Assembly (NCBI GenBank): GCA_011048585.1
Contig: DSDS01000065.1
Coordinates: 1-6,862, forward strand
Origin: Desulfurivibrio alkaliphilus
Lineage (GTDB): Bacteria > Desulfobacterota > Desulfobulbia > Desulfobulbales > Desulfurivibrionaceae
Length of the DNA stretch: 6,862 nucleotides
Direction of reading: 5' to 3'
Part shown: piece after piece, positions 1 through 5,777 of the stretch
How the letters are laid out: every line of letters begins with the position of its first letter
Numbering within the stretch: position 1 is the first letter of the stretch
Made by a program: the position numbers and the translations under genes
Notes under the pieces: generated by a model
The model's database searches: none
What the model saw: the letters and a program-made list of their open reading frames with translations, nothing else
What the model was told of the DNA's origin: nothing

Positions 1-50
1 ACCCTGGGCCGGGCCTGGGGGGGGCGGCGCTTGCCATAGTCACGCGTCAT
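1..50 (-). CDS. Start of third dcw gene, probably ftsL-like (partial, runs off left edge)
   Basis: Only 16 codons are inside the window, reading M-T-R-D-Y-G-K-R-R-P-P-Q-A-R-P-R. The ATG (48-50) overlaps the rsmH TGA (47-49) in an ATGA arrangement, typical of translationally coupled genes. A strong Shine-Dalgarno, GGAGGGG at 56-62, sits inside the end of rsmH, with 7 nt between GGAGG and the ATG. The N-terminus is short, basic and proline-rich, as expected for the cytoplasmic tail of a small single-pass membrane protein. In most bacteria the gene after mraZ-rsmH is ftsL, the division protein that works with FtsB/FtsQ and activates FtsWI. Assignment to ftsL is inference from gene order only; no diagnostic domain is visible. 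Codons 9-12 include a run of eight C. Confidence 0.6.
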   Translation of the reverse strand, partial: MTRDYGKRRPPQARPR

Positions 51-961
51 CCCTGCCCCTCCAGGCCGGGGGGCGACCCGGCCACCTTTTCGGCCACCCG
101 CAGCCGGGCGCTTCTGGCCCGGGGATTGCGCCGCAACTCCTCCTCCCCCGGGACCACCGGTTTGGAGGTCAGATTGCGCAGCCGGGGGTCGGAACGAAAA
201 GCCCGTTTGACCAGACGATCCTCCAACGAGTGAAAGCTGATCACGCAGAAACGGCCTCCCGGAGCCAGCAGCGGCGGCACCATGGCCAGAATGCTCTCCA
301 GATTTTCCAGCTCGCGGTTGACGGCGATCCGCAGAGCCTGGAAAACCTTGGTGGCGACGTGGATATTGCGGGGATGGAAGCGGCGGGGGACCGCGGCGGC
401 AACCAGATCGGCCAGCTCCTCGGTGGTGGTGATCGGGGCCTGCCGACGCCGCTCGACAATCCGCCCGGCAATCCGCCGGGCCTGACGCTCTTCCCCGTAG
501 TAGAAAAAAATATCGGCCAACTCCTCGGCGGAAAGCTCTCGCAGCAGATCAGCCGCCGTTTGCGGCCCGCGCAGGTCCATCCGCATATCCAGGGGTTCTC
601 CCCCCCGAAAGCTGAAACCCCGGCCGCCGCCATCCAGTTGCAGGGAGGAGAGTCCCAGGTCGAGCAACATTCCGTCGATCCGCGTGATGGCCAGTTCAGC
701 CAAACTCACCTCCAGCTCGATAAAGTTGCGCCGCAACAGCACCGCTCGCTCTCCAAAGTCGGCCAGGTTGCTCCGGGCCACCGCCAATGCCTCTTCGTCC
801 CAATCAAAGCCGATCAGGCGCCCGTCCGGGCTGCTTCGCTCCAGGACGGCGGCACCATGGCCGCCCAACCCCAGATTACCGTCGGCATAGATCCCGCCGC
901 TGACCGGCGCCAGCCAGGCCAGGACCTCGGCCAGCAAAACCGATTGATGGATGGCGGTCAT
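47..961 (-). CDS. rsmH: 16S rRNA (cytosine-1402-N4)-methyltransferase RsmH (MraW)
   Basis: A SAM-dependent enzyme that N4-methylates C1402 of 16S rRNA in the ribosomal P site. The protein has 304 residues, a usual length. The family landmarks are all present: N-terminal HQSVLLAEVL (5-14), the SAM-binding glycine loop DGNLGLGGHG (27-36), acidic D53 after the second strand, DLGLSSLQLD (101-110), DMRMD (125-129), YGEER (155-159), FQALRIAVNRELE (207-219), ISFHSLEDR (241-249) and NPRARSARLRVAEK near the C-terminus. Relative to the E. coli sequence, DGTFG reads DGNLG, GGHS reads GGHG, SSPQLD reads SSLQLD and HPAT reads HVAT. The ATG lies 6 nt after the mraZ stop and has no good Shine-Dalgarno (the preceding bases are AAGTTTTT), so translation probably depends on ribosomes finishing mraZ. 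The stop overlaps the next gene's start. Confidence 0.96.
   Translation of the reverse strand: MTAIHQSVLLAEVLAWLAPVSGGIYADGNLGLGGHGAAVLERSSPDGRLIGFDWDEEALAVARSNLADFGERAVLLRRNFIELEVSLAELAITRIDGMLLDLGLSSLQLDGGGRGFSFRGGEPLDMRMDLRGPQTAADLLRELSAEELADIFFYYGEERQARRIAGRIVERRRQAPITTTEELADLVAAAVPRRFHPRNIHVATKVFQALRIAVNRELENLESILAMVPPLLAPGGRFCVISFHSLEDRLVKRAFRSDPRLRNLTSKPVVPGEEELRRNPRARSARLRVAEKVAGSPPGLEGQG
56..62 (-). promoter_or_regulatory. Ribosome binding site of the left-edge (ftsL-like) gene
   Basis: GGAGGGG on the minus strand, inside the last codons of rsmH, 7 nt (from GGAGG) before the ATG at 50. Together with the ATGA overlap it is the main evidence that a real gene starts at the left edge. 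Confidence 0.65.
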
Positions 962-967
962 AAAAAC

Positions 968-1444
968 TTAAAAAAGTCCCAGTTCCAACAGGGTCTGCTC
1001 AAACTCGACAAAATTCTCGCCGGTGGGCTTGTTTATCTTCTCCCAGGTGGCCTTATCCCAGATCTCGAAATAGTTGATCATGCCGTTGACCACCACCTCC
1101 TTCTCCAGACCGCTCTCCGCCCGCAGGTTGGGCGGCAGCAGCACCCGGCCCTGTTTGTCCAGGGCGCACTCCACCACCCCGCCGATCATGTAGCGCACCA
1201 GCTTGATCTGGTGGGGCTGTTTTTTGCCCTCGGCCAGCAGTTTAAGCTCCATCTCCTCCCACTGGGGCAAGGGATAGGCCTTCAGGCAGGAGTTCCAGGG
1301 GGTGATCATCAGCCGCTCATCATACTGTTGACGCAAAACCTCACGGAAGCGGGTGGCGATACTCAGGCGCCCCTTCTCATCCATGGTGTGTTCCGATCGG
1401 CCACGAAAATGGTAGATCGGGCTGCGCGGACTGTTTTCGGCCAT
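968..1444 (-). CDS. mraZ: MraZ, transcriptional regulator of the division and cell-wall cluster
   Basis: MraZ is a ring-forming, AbrB-like DNA-binding protein that in E. coli represses its own dcw operon by binding tandem GTGG-type repeats upstream of mraZ. This protein is 158 residues from the chosen start. It shows the tandem-domain pattern: FRGRSEHTMDEKGRLSI near the N-terminus and a second DKQGRVLLP in the middle, each with the DxxGR signature. The reading frame can also open at a GTG one codon earlier (1445-1447). I prefer the ATG at 1442-1444, because the GGGAG at 1449-1453 is then 4 nt away instead of 1 nt. The gene follows a strong promoter and its own predicted operator, and it ends 6 nt before rsmH. 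The last sense codon and stop lie in a T-rich stretch that also forms the poor rsmH translation start. Confidence 0.95.
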   Translation of the reverse strand: MAENSPRSPIYHFRGRSEHTMDEKGRLSIATRFREVLRQQYDERLMITPWNSCLKAYPLPQWEEMELKLLAEGKKQPHQIKLVRYMIGGVVECALDKQGRVLLPPNLRAESGLEKEVVVNGMINYFEIWDKATWEKINKPTGENFVEFEQTLLELGLF

Positions 1445-1448
1445 CACT

Positions 1449-1453
1449 CTCCC
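1449..1453 (-). promoter_or_regulatory. Ribosome binding site deciding the mraZ start
   Basis: GGGAG on the minus strand lies 4 nt before the ATG at 1444 and only 1 nt before the alternative GTG at 1447. The spacing favours the ATG, giving a 158-residue protein. A weaker GGTGG (1452-1456) could serve the GTG, so the choice is not certain. Confidence 0.5.
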
Positions 1454-1460
1454 ACCAGAA

Positions 1461-1504
1461 CCCCTTTTTACCCCTTTGCCCCACTTTGCCCCACTAGGCC
1501 CACT
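1461..1504 (-). promoter_or_regulatory. MraZ operator: tandem AGTGGG/AGGGG repeats with about 10-bp period
   Basis: Reading the minus strand, AGTGGG occurs at 1504-1499, 1495-1490 and 1485-1480, followed by AGGGG at 1475-1471 and 1465-1461. Starts are spaced 9, 10, 10 and 10 bp, one helical turn each. The two central units are identical 10-mers (AGTGGGGCAA). E. coli MraZ is known to bind TGGGN repeats separated by 5 nt, i.e. the same core and period. The first repeat overlaps the end of the -10 box and the rest cover the predicted start of transcription and the leader. MraZ bound here should block initiation, giving autorepression of mraZ, rsmH and the downstream dcw genes. The three GTGGG units are the best supported; the two GGGG units may be degenerate sites. 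Confidence 0.85.
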
Positions 1505-1532
1505 TATAGTGAGTAAAAGGCGGGGGTGTCAA
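1503..1532 (-). promoter_or_regulatory. Sigma-70-type promoter of mraZ/dcw operon
   Basis: The -35 box TTGACA (1527-1532) is a perfect consensus match. An 18-bp spacer separates it from TATAAG (1503-1508), which matches five of six consensus bases. Transcription should start near 1496 and give a leader of about 50 nt before the mraZ ATG. The overlap with the MraZ repeat array supports the assignment. Confidence 0.8.
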
Positions 1533-1546
1533 GGTAAAAAGGAGTT

Positions 1547-1578
1547 AAGGCAAGGAAATAAATTATTCTCCTTGCCTT
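1547..1578. repeat. Perfect 10-bp inverted repeat between mraZ and typA
   Basis: AAGGCAAGGA (1547-1556) and TCCTTGCCTT (1569-1578) are exact reverse complements separated by a 12-nt AT-rich loop. The dyad lies between the divergent mraZ and typA promoters, and its right arm overlaps the proposed typA -35 box. No T-run follows on either strand, and it precedes both genes rather than following one, so it is unlikely to be a terminator. It may be a regulator binding site; which protein would bind is unknown. Confidence 0.55.
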
Positions 1579-1600
1579 CTGGGAGCAATTACCATAGGAT
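1572..1600 (+). promoter_or_regulatory. Candidate typA promoter
   Basis: TTGCCT (1572-1577), a 17-bp spacer and TAGGAT (1595-1600) each match four of six sigma-70 consensus bases. Initiation near 1607 would leave a leader of about 33 nt before the typA ATG. It is the best candidate I found in this gap, but the match is moderate. Confidence 0.4.
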
Positions 1601-1639
1601 ACCGCTCTTTTTCCAACGTCAACCTTTGAGCGTGCCCAA

Positions 1640-3409
1640 ATGAACCAGCAGCAAATCAGAAACGTCGCCATCATCGCCCACGTCGATCACGGCAAAACCA
1701 CCCTGGTCGACCAGCTTTTCCGCCAGAGCGGGATGTTCCGGGACAATCAGCAGGTAGCGGAGCGGCTGATGGACTCCATGGATCTGGAGAAGGAGCGGGG
1801 CATCACCATCTCCGCCAAGAACGGCGCCTATATCCACGGCCAGTACTGGATCAACATCATCGACACCCCGGGCCATGCCGATTTTGGCGGTCAGGTGGAG
1901 CGGGTGCTGCGGATGGCCGACGGCTGCCTGCTGCTGGTGGATGCCCAGGAAGGGCCCATGCCCCAGACCTATTTCGTCCTGAAAAAGGCCTTGGCCAACC
2001 GGCTGCCGGTTATCGTGGTGATCAACAAGATCGACAAACCGGCGGCCCGGCCTGAATGGGTGGTGGACCAGGTTTTCGATCTCTTCGTCAAGCTGGGCGC
2101 CCCCGATGAGCTGCTGGACTTCCCGGTGGTCTACGCCTCAGCTAAAAACGGCTTCGCCGCCCTGACCCTGCCGGCCAACACCCAGGACATGGGGGCGATA
2201 TCGGATCTGATCGTCGCCCACGTGCCCCCTCCGGCCGGCGACCAGCAGGCCCCCTTGCAGATGCAAGTCAGCACCCTGGACTCCTCCCTCTACCTGGGCC
2301 GGCTGGCCATCGGCAAGGTGGTTAACGGCACCCTGAGCCTCAACCACTCGGTGGTGGTGGTCAAGCGTGACGGCAGCACCAAACCGGCCCGCATCACTAA
2401 GATCTATCGTTTCGAGGGCAGCGACAAGGTGGCGGCCGACACCGCAATCTGCGGCGAGATCGTGGCGGTGGCCGGCATGGACGACATCATGGTGGGCGAG
2501 ACCTTCACCGACCCGGACAACCCCCGGCCCCTGCCGCTGATCGAGATCGATCCGCCCACCATCGCCATGCACTTCATCCCCAACGACTCGCCGTTTGCCG
2601 GCCAGGAGGGCAAGTTCGTCACCTCCCGCCATATCGACGAACGGCTGCGCAAGGAGACCATCTCCGACGTGGCCCTGCGGGTCACCCCCTTGGGCGACGC
2701 CACCGGTTTTGTCGTGGCCGGACGGGGGGAGTTGCATCTTTCCACTCTGATCGAGCGGATGCGGCGGGAAGGTTACGAGTTTCAGGTAACCCGGCCCCAG
2801 GTAATCATGCGGGAGGTGAACGGGGAAAAGCAGGAGCCCTACGAGGAGCTGACCGTCGACGTGGACGAGCAGTACAGCGGGGCGGTGATCGAAAAGCTGG
2901 GCCGCCTCCGGGGCAAGATGCTGGAGATGCACCAGCAGGACGGCATGACCCGCCTGCTCTATAAGATTCCCACCCGGGGCCTGCTGGGCTACCGGGCCCA
3001 ATTCATGACCGACACCAAGGGCCTGGGGGTGATGAACTACGTCTTCGCCGAATACGGACCCCACGCCGGCGAGATTAAAAACCGGATCAACGGCGCCCTG
3101 GTGGTTAAGGAGCCCTCCACCACGGTTGCTTACGCCCTGTTCAACCTCCAGGATCGGGGCCGGCTCTTTGTCGGGCCGGGCGAAAAGGTCTACAAAGGTC
3201 AGGTGATCGGCGAAAACAGCCGCGAGGGGGACATGGTGGTCAACCCGGCCAAGGGCAAGAAGCTCACCAACATGCGAGCCTCGGGTTCCGACGAAAACGT
3301 GGTGCTGACCCCGCCGGTCAAACTGAGCCTGGAGGACTGCATCTCCTACATCAACGACGACGAACTGGTAGAGATCACCCCCAAGTCGATCCGCTTGCGC
3401 AAGATCTAA
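1640..3409 (+). CDS. typA: Ribosome-associated translational GTPase TypA/BipA
   Basis: TypA/BipA is an EF-G-like GTPase that binds the ribosome and acts in 50S assembly and in stress or low-temperature growth. The protein is 589 residues, close to the roughly 600 typical. The G domain has G1 AHVDHGKT (13-20), switch I ERGITI (52-57), G3 DTPGH (75-79), G4 NKID (129-132) and G5 SAK (167-169). An EF-Tu-like beta-barrel follows at about 205-290, then EF-G III/V-like domains including GRGELHLSTLIERMRREGYE (361-380). The TypA-specific C-terminal domain ends in RASGSDENV (546-554), LTPP and DELVEITPKSIRLRK, which separates it from EF-G and LepA. The start gives the family N-terminus IRNVAIIAHVDHGKT, and no in-frame start lies just upstream. 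The Shine-Dalgarno is weak (TTGAG, about 9 nt upstream). It is divergent from mraZ and convergent with degP. Confidence 0.97.
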   Translation: MNQQQIRNVAIIAHVDHGKTTLVDQLFRQSGMFRDNQQVAERLMDSMDLEKERGITISAKNGAYIHGQYWINIIDTPGHADFGGQVERVLRMADGCLLLVDAQEGPMPQTYFVLKKALANRLPVIVVINKIDKPAARPEWVVDQVFDLFVKLGAPDELLDFPVVYASAKNGFAALTLPANTQDMGAISDLIVAHVPPPAGDQQAPLQMQVSTLDSSLYLGRLAIGKVVNGTLSLNHSVVVVKRDGSTKPARITKIYRFEGSDKVAADTAICGEIVAVAGMDDIMVGETFTDPDNPRPLPLIEIDPPTIAMHFIPNDSPFAGQEGKFVTSRHIDERLRKETISDVALRVTPLGDATGFVVAGRGELHLSTLIERMRREGYEFQVTRPQVIMREVNGEKQEPYEELTVDVDEQYSGAVIEKLGRLRGKMLEMHQQDGMTRLLYKIPTRGLLGYRAQFMTDTKGLGVMNYVFAEYGPHAGEIKNRINGALVVKEPSTTVAYALFNLQDRGRLFVGPGEKVYKGQVIGENSREGDMVVNPAKGKKLTNMRASGSDENVVLTPPVKLSLEDCISYINDDELVEITPKSIRLRKI

Positions 3410-3418
3410 AACAGGCAA

Positions 3419-3446
3419 GGTGGCGGCTCCTGCGGGGGCCGCCACC
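3419..3446. terminator. GC-rich hairpin between convergent typA and degP (probably bidirectional terminator)
   Basis: Arms 3419-3430 and 3435-3446 pair over 12 bp with one G-U pair, around a TGCG tetraloop. The hairpin lies 9 nt after the typA stop and 17 nt after the degP stop on the opposite strand, where a shared terminator is expected. On the minus strand a short U-tract (TGTTTTAG) follows after several bases; on the plus strand there is no clear T-run. Factor-independent termination may therefore be weak, especially for typA. Confidence 0.6.
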
Positions 3447-3463
3447 CTGTTCGGCCATCAGAA

Positions 3464-4918
3464 TCAACGCAAACGGATGGCCACGAAACGGCTTTGGGTG
3501 CCGCGGCGGACCAGCAGCAGGACGCTACCCTCCGCCAGGGCACTCTCCATAATCCCGGCGTACTGCTCGAGATTTTTCACCGGCTGCTGATTGACCTCCA
3601 CGATCACCTCGCCCCGGCGGAGACCGGCCTCAGCGGCGGCGGAGCCGGCCTCAACGTTACTGATCAGTACCCCTTCCTGCTCCTTGAGTCCCAGGGAGCG
3701 GGCCACCTCCGGAGTAAGCTCCTGGACCGCAAGCCCCAGCTTCTCCTCGGCCTCGCCGACCACCTTGGTCGCCACCTCGTCCTCCTCCAGTTTACCGATG
3801 GTCACCATGAGCTCTTTTTTCTCGCCCTGGCGGATCACCGTCACCTTGACCTCCCTACCCACCGGGGTCTGGGCCACCAGGGTGGGGACCATGCTCATCT
3901 GAGTGATCTCCTTGCCGTCATACCCGATAATCACGTCGCCGGGCCGCATCCCGGCAGCGGCGGCCGGCCCCGCGGGGCTGACCTCGCCCACCAGGGCGCC
4001 GATGGGACGATCAAGTTTGAGATGGCGAGCGAGGTCGGGAGTCACGTGCTGAATCATCACCCCCAGCCAACCCCGGGTAACCACCCCATGCTCCTGGATC
4101 TGGCCGACGATATTCTTGGCCATATTGACCGGGATGGCGAAACCGATCCCGATATTACCGCCGCCCCGGCTGTAGATGGCGGTATTGATCCCCACCATCT
4201 CGCCCTGGAGATTGAAAAGCGGGCCGCCGGAGTTGCCGGGGTTGATGGAGGCATCGGTCTGAATAAAGTTCTCATAGGGACCACTGCCCAGCGAACGGCC
4301 CTTGCCGCTGACGATCCCGGCGGTCACGGTCTGCTCGAAGCCGAAGGGATTACCGATGGCCAGGACCCAGTCCCCCACCCGCAGCGCCTCCGAATCGCCC
4401 ATTCTGACGGCGGGCAGCGAATTCTTGGCCTCGATCTTGAGCAAAGCCAGATCGGTCTTGGGATCGCGGCCGACAATCTTGGCATCGTACTCTTCAAAGT
4501 TGGTCAGCCGGATATTGATCGAGTCGGCGTTCTCCACCACGTGGTTGTTGGTGACGATATAGCCGTCGGGGGAGATGATCACCCCGGAACCCAGGCTGGT
4601 GCGCCGCATCTCCCGGGGGGGCTGCTGCTGCCGGGGGTGGGGCGAAGGCATTTCAAAGAAACGGCGGAACATCTCGGGCAGATTCTCGCCGTCGAAGAAG
4701 AACTGCTGGGGCAGGCCGGGGGTTTTCACCGTCTGGGTGGTGTAGATATTGACCACCGACGGCCCCAGTTGTTCGGCCAGGTCGGCAAAGGAGGCCGGAG
4801 CGGCGGCCCGGGCCTGGGCCGGGGCGACGGCCAGGGCCAGCACCAGCAGCCAGCAAAAGGCGGCGCCCAGCAGGGCGGCGCGCCGAACGGTAAAAACAGG
4901 TAAGGCGTTGGGATTCAT
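3464..4918 (-). CDS. degP: DegP/HtrA (Do family) periplasmic serine endoprotease
   Basis: A trypsin-like protease (and possible chaperone) that degrades misfolded envelope proteins. The 484-residue protein begins with a signal peptide: RR at 12-13, a hydrophobic core at about 15-33 and an A-x-A-type cleavage zone around 35-40. The catalytic triad is visible as H126 (in TNNHVV), D156 (in KTDLALL) and S230 (in PGNSGGPLF). Two PDZ domains follow, at about 284-375 and 393-482, which fits DegP/DegQ/MucD rather than one-PDZ DegS. The N-terminal loop (about 62-108) is rich in F, P, Q and R. The start is firm: AAGGAG lies 8 nt before the ATG. It follows the anti-sigma gene by 26 nt and is probably the last gene of the sigma-factor operon, hence stress-induced. 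Whether it is the true DegP, DegQ or MucD orthologue cannot be settled here. Confidence 0.95.
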   Translation of the reverse strand: MNPNALPVFTVRRAALLGAAFCWLLVLALAVAPAQARAAAPASFADLAEQLGPSVVNIYTTQTVKTPGLPQQFFFDGENLPEMFRRFFEMPSPHPRQQQPPREMRRTSLGSGVIISPDGYIVTNNHVVENADSINIRLTNFEEYDAKIVGRDPKTDLALLKIEAKNSLPAVRMGDSEALRVGDWVLAIGNPFGFEQTVTAGIVSGKGRSLGSGPYENFIQTDASINPGNSGGPLFNLQGEMVGINTAIYSRGGGNIGIGFAIPVNMAKNIVGQIQEHGVVTRGWLGVMIQHVTPDLARHLKLDRPIGALVGEVSPAGPAAAAGMRPGDVIIGYDGKEITQMSMVPTLVAQTPVGREVKVTVIRQGEKKELMVTIGKLEEDEVATKVVGEAEEKLGLAVQELTPEVARSLGLKEQEGVLISNVEAGSAAAEAGLRRGEVIVEVNQQPVKNLEQYAGIMESALAEGSVLLLVRRGTQSRFVAIRLR

Positions 4919-4926
4919 TCTATTAT

Positions 4927-4932
4927 CTCCTT
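4927..4932 (-). promoter_or_regulatory. Ribosome binding site of degP
   Basis: AAGGAG on the minus strand, 8 nt before the degP ATG at 4918, inside the 26-nt gap after the anti-sigma stop. It is the best Shine-Dalgarno in the operon and suggests efficient, independent translation of the protease. Confidence 0.7.
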
Positions 4933-4944
4933 GGGGAAAAACTT

Positions 4945-5751
4945 TTAGGGGAGCCGGGTCCTGATCGCCACCCGCACCCTGCCCTTGTGGGCCGCGTAGT
5001 TGGGCGAGAGGGCCGAAACCGGGGAGACCGCCACGGGATAGGGAACCAGCATCTCCCGCAGGGCGGCAAGATCGCGAGAGGGCAGCTCGACCAGCAGCAG
5101 CTCCCGTTCGGGATAATCAACCCGCCAGGCCGTAAAAGCGGCACTTTCGCGAAAAAGCTGGGAGAGCAACTCCGGCGGGGCGGCGTGCAGCACCATCAAG
5201 ACATCGGGGCGCTGCACCACCGGAACCCGGATGGCCGGCGGATGGGTGGGCATGGTATCGAAGGGTGACTGGGAAGCCAGCTCCCGCCGGCCGATGGCGG
5301 CGGGGATGGTGGTGTGCAGGGGCAGGCGGGAACGTTCCAGGCCGGGCGCGGCAGCAGCGCTCACCGCCGCCGCCTGCTCGGGGGCGGCCTGATACTGGAA
5401 AAACACCTCATTTTTGGCCAGGAAGGCCATGACCATCGCCAGGGCCACGGTGGCGACGGCGGTGGGCAGGGAAACGGAAAAATCAAGCCGGCGCCAGTAG
5501 GCGGCCAGACGGCCAAAGAGATCGGCGGGGGCGGGCTGCTCCAGCCGCGCCTGGATGCCGCTTAAAATTCCCAGCGGCGGGTTCAGGGGTTCCAGACTCT
5601 GGACCCGGGCCACCGTGGCCCGAAAAAGCCGCCGTTGGCGCCGGCAGGCGGGGCAACTCCCAAGATGGTCATCAAAGGCCGACCGGCTCGCCTGATCCAG
5701 CTCATGATCGAGGTCGGCAGTGAACATTGAAGATATCCGGGAACAATCCAT
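4945..5751 (-). CDS. Membrane-anchored zinc-finger anti-sigma factor (ZAS/zf-HC2 type)
   Basis: It probably sequesters the ECF sigma factor encoded just upstream. From the chosen ATG it has 268 residues. The N-terminal cytoplasmic domain starts M-D-C-S and contains H29-x3-C33-x2-C36, the zinc-associated anti-sigma signature, with C3 as a possible further ligand. Arginines at 87-88 precede one hydrophobic segment at about 93-112, so the N-terminus should face the cytoplasm. The remaining roughly 155 residues would be periplasmic: a low-complexity Ala/Pro-rich linker, then a folded-looking part at about 183-241 with ELLLVELPSRDLAALREML, which I cannot assign to a named family. The frame opens at a GTG at 5769, but the ATG at 5751 has GAGG 6 nt upstream and gives the typical family start. 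The order sigma, anti-sigma, DegP resembles rpoE-rseA and algU-mucA, though this protein is not clearly RseA. Confidence 0.85.
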   Translation of the reverse strand: MDCSRISSMFTADLDHELDQASRSAFDDHLGSCPACRRQRRLFRATVARVQSLEPLNPPLGILSGIQARLEQPAPADLFGRLAAYWRRLDFSVSLPTAVATVALAMVMAFLAKNEVFFQYQAAPEQAAAVSAAAAPGLERSRLPLHTTIPAAIGRRELASQSPFDTMPTHPPAIRVPVVQRPDVLMVLHAAPPELLSQLFRESAAFTAWRVDYPERELLLVELPSRDLAALREMLVPYPVAVSPVSALSPNYAAHKGRVRVAIRTRLP

Positions 5752-5757
5752 ACCTTT

Positions 5758-5761
5758 CCTC
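5758..5761 (-). promoter_or_regulatory. Ribosome binding site deciding the anti-sigma start
   Basis: GAGG on the minus strand (in TTGAGGAAAGG) lies 6 nt before the ATG at 5751. It favours that ATG over the GTG at 5769, from whose frame the same bases would be coding. The 268-residue product then begins M-D-C, as is common in zinc-finger anti-sigma factors. Confidence 0.65.
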
Positions 5762-5777
5762 AAACTCACTTATTAAA

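Noticed and set aside
965..980. T6 run at the end of mraZ as a possible programmed slippage or frameshift site
   Set aside because: The run sits at the stop codon and both proteins are complete and conserved without frameshifting, so nothing needs explaining.
230..1516. Long plus-strand open frame (428 codons) antisense to rsmH and mraZ
   Set aside because: It lies opposite two unmistakable genes and crosses their junction and the mraZ promoter. The product is low-complexity and rich in G, Q, H and L, as expected for antisense frames in GC-rich DNA.
1547..1578. Dyad upstream of typA as an intrinsic terminator
   Set aside because: No gene ends there and no T-run follows either arm. The position between divergent promoters fits a regulatory site better.
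2138..3445. Minus-strand open frame (435 codons) antisense to typA
   Set aside because: It is opposite the conserved typA frame. Its product is rich in G, H, V and L and lacks a family signature, and it runs through the intergenic hairpin.
3494..4903. Plus-strand open frame (469 codons) antisense to degP
   Set aside because: It covers almost exactly the degP gene on the other strand and gives an H-, G- and D-rich product without recognisable domains. It is a codon-bias shadow.
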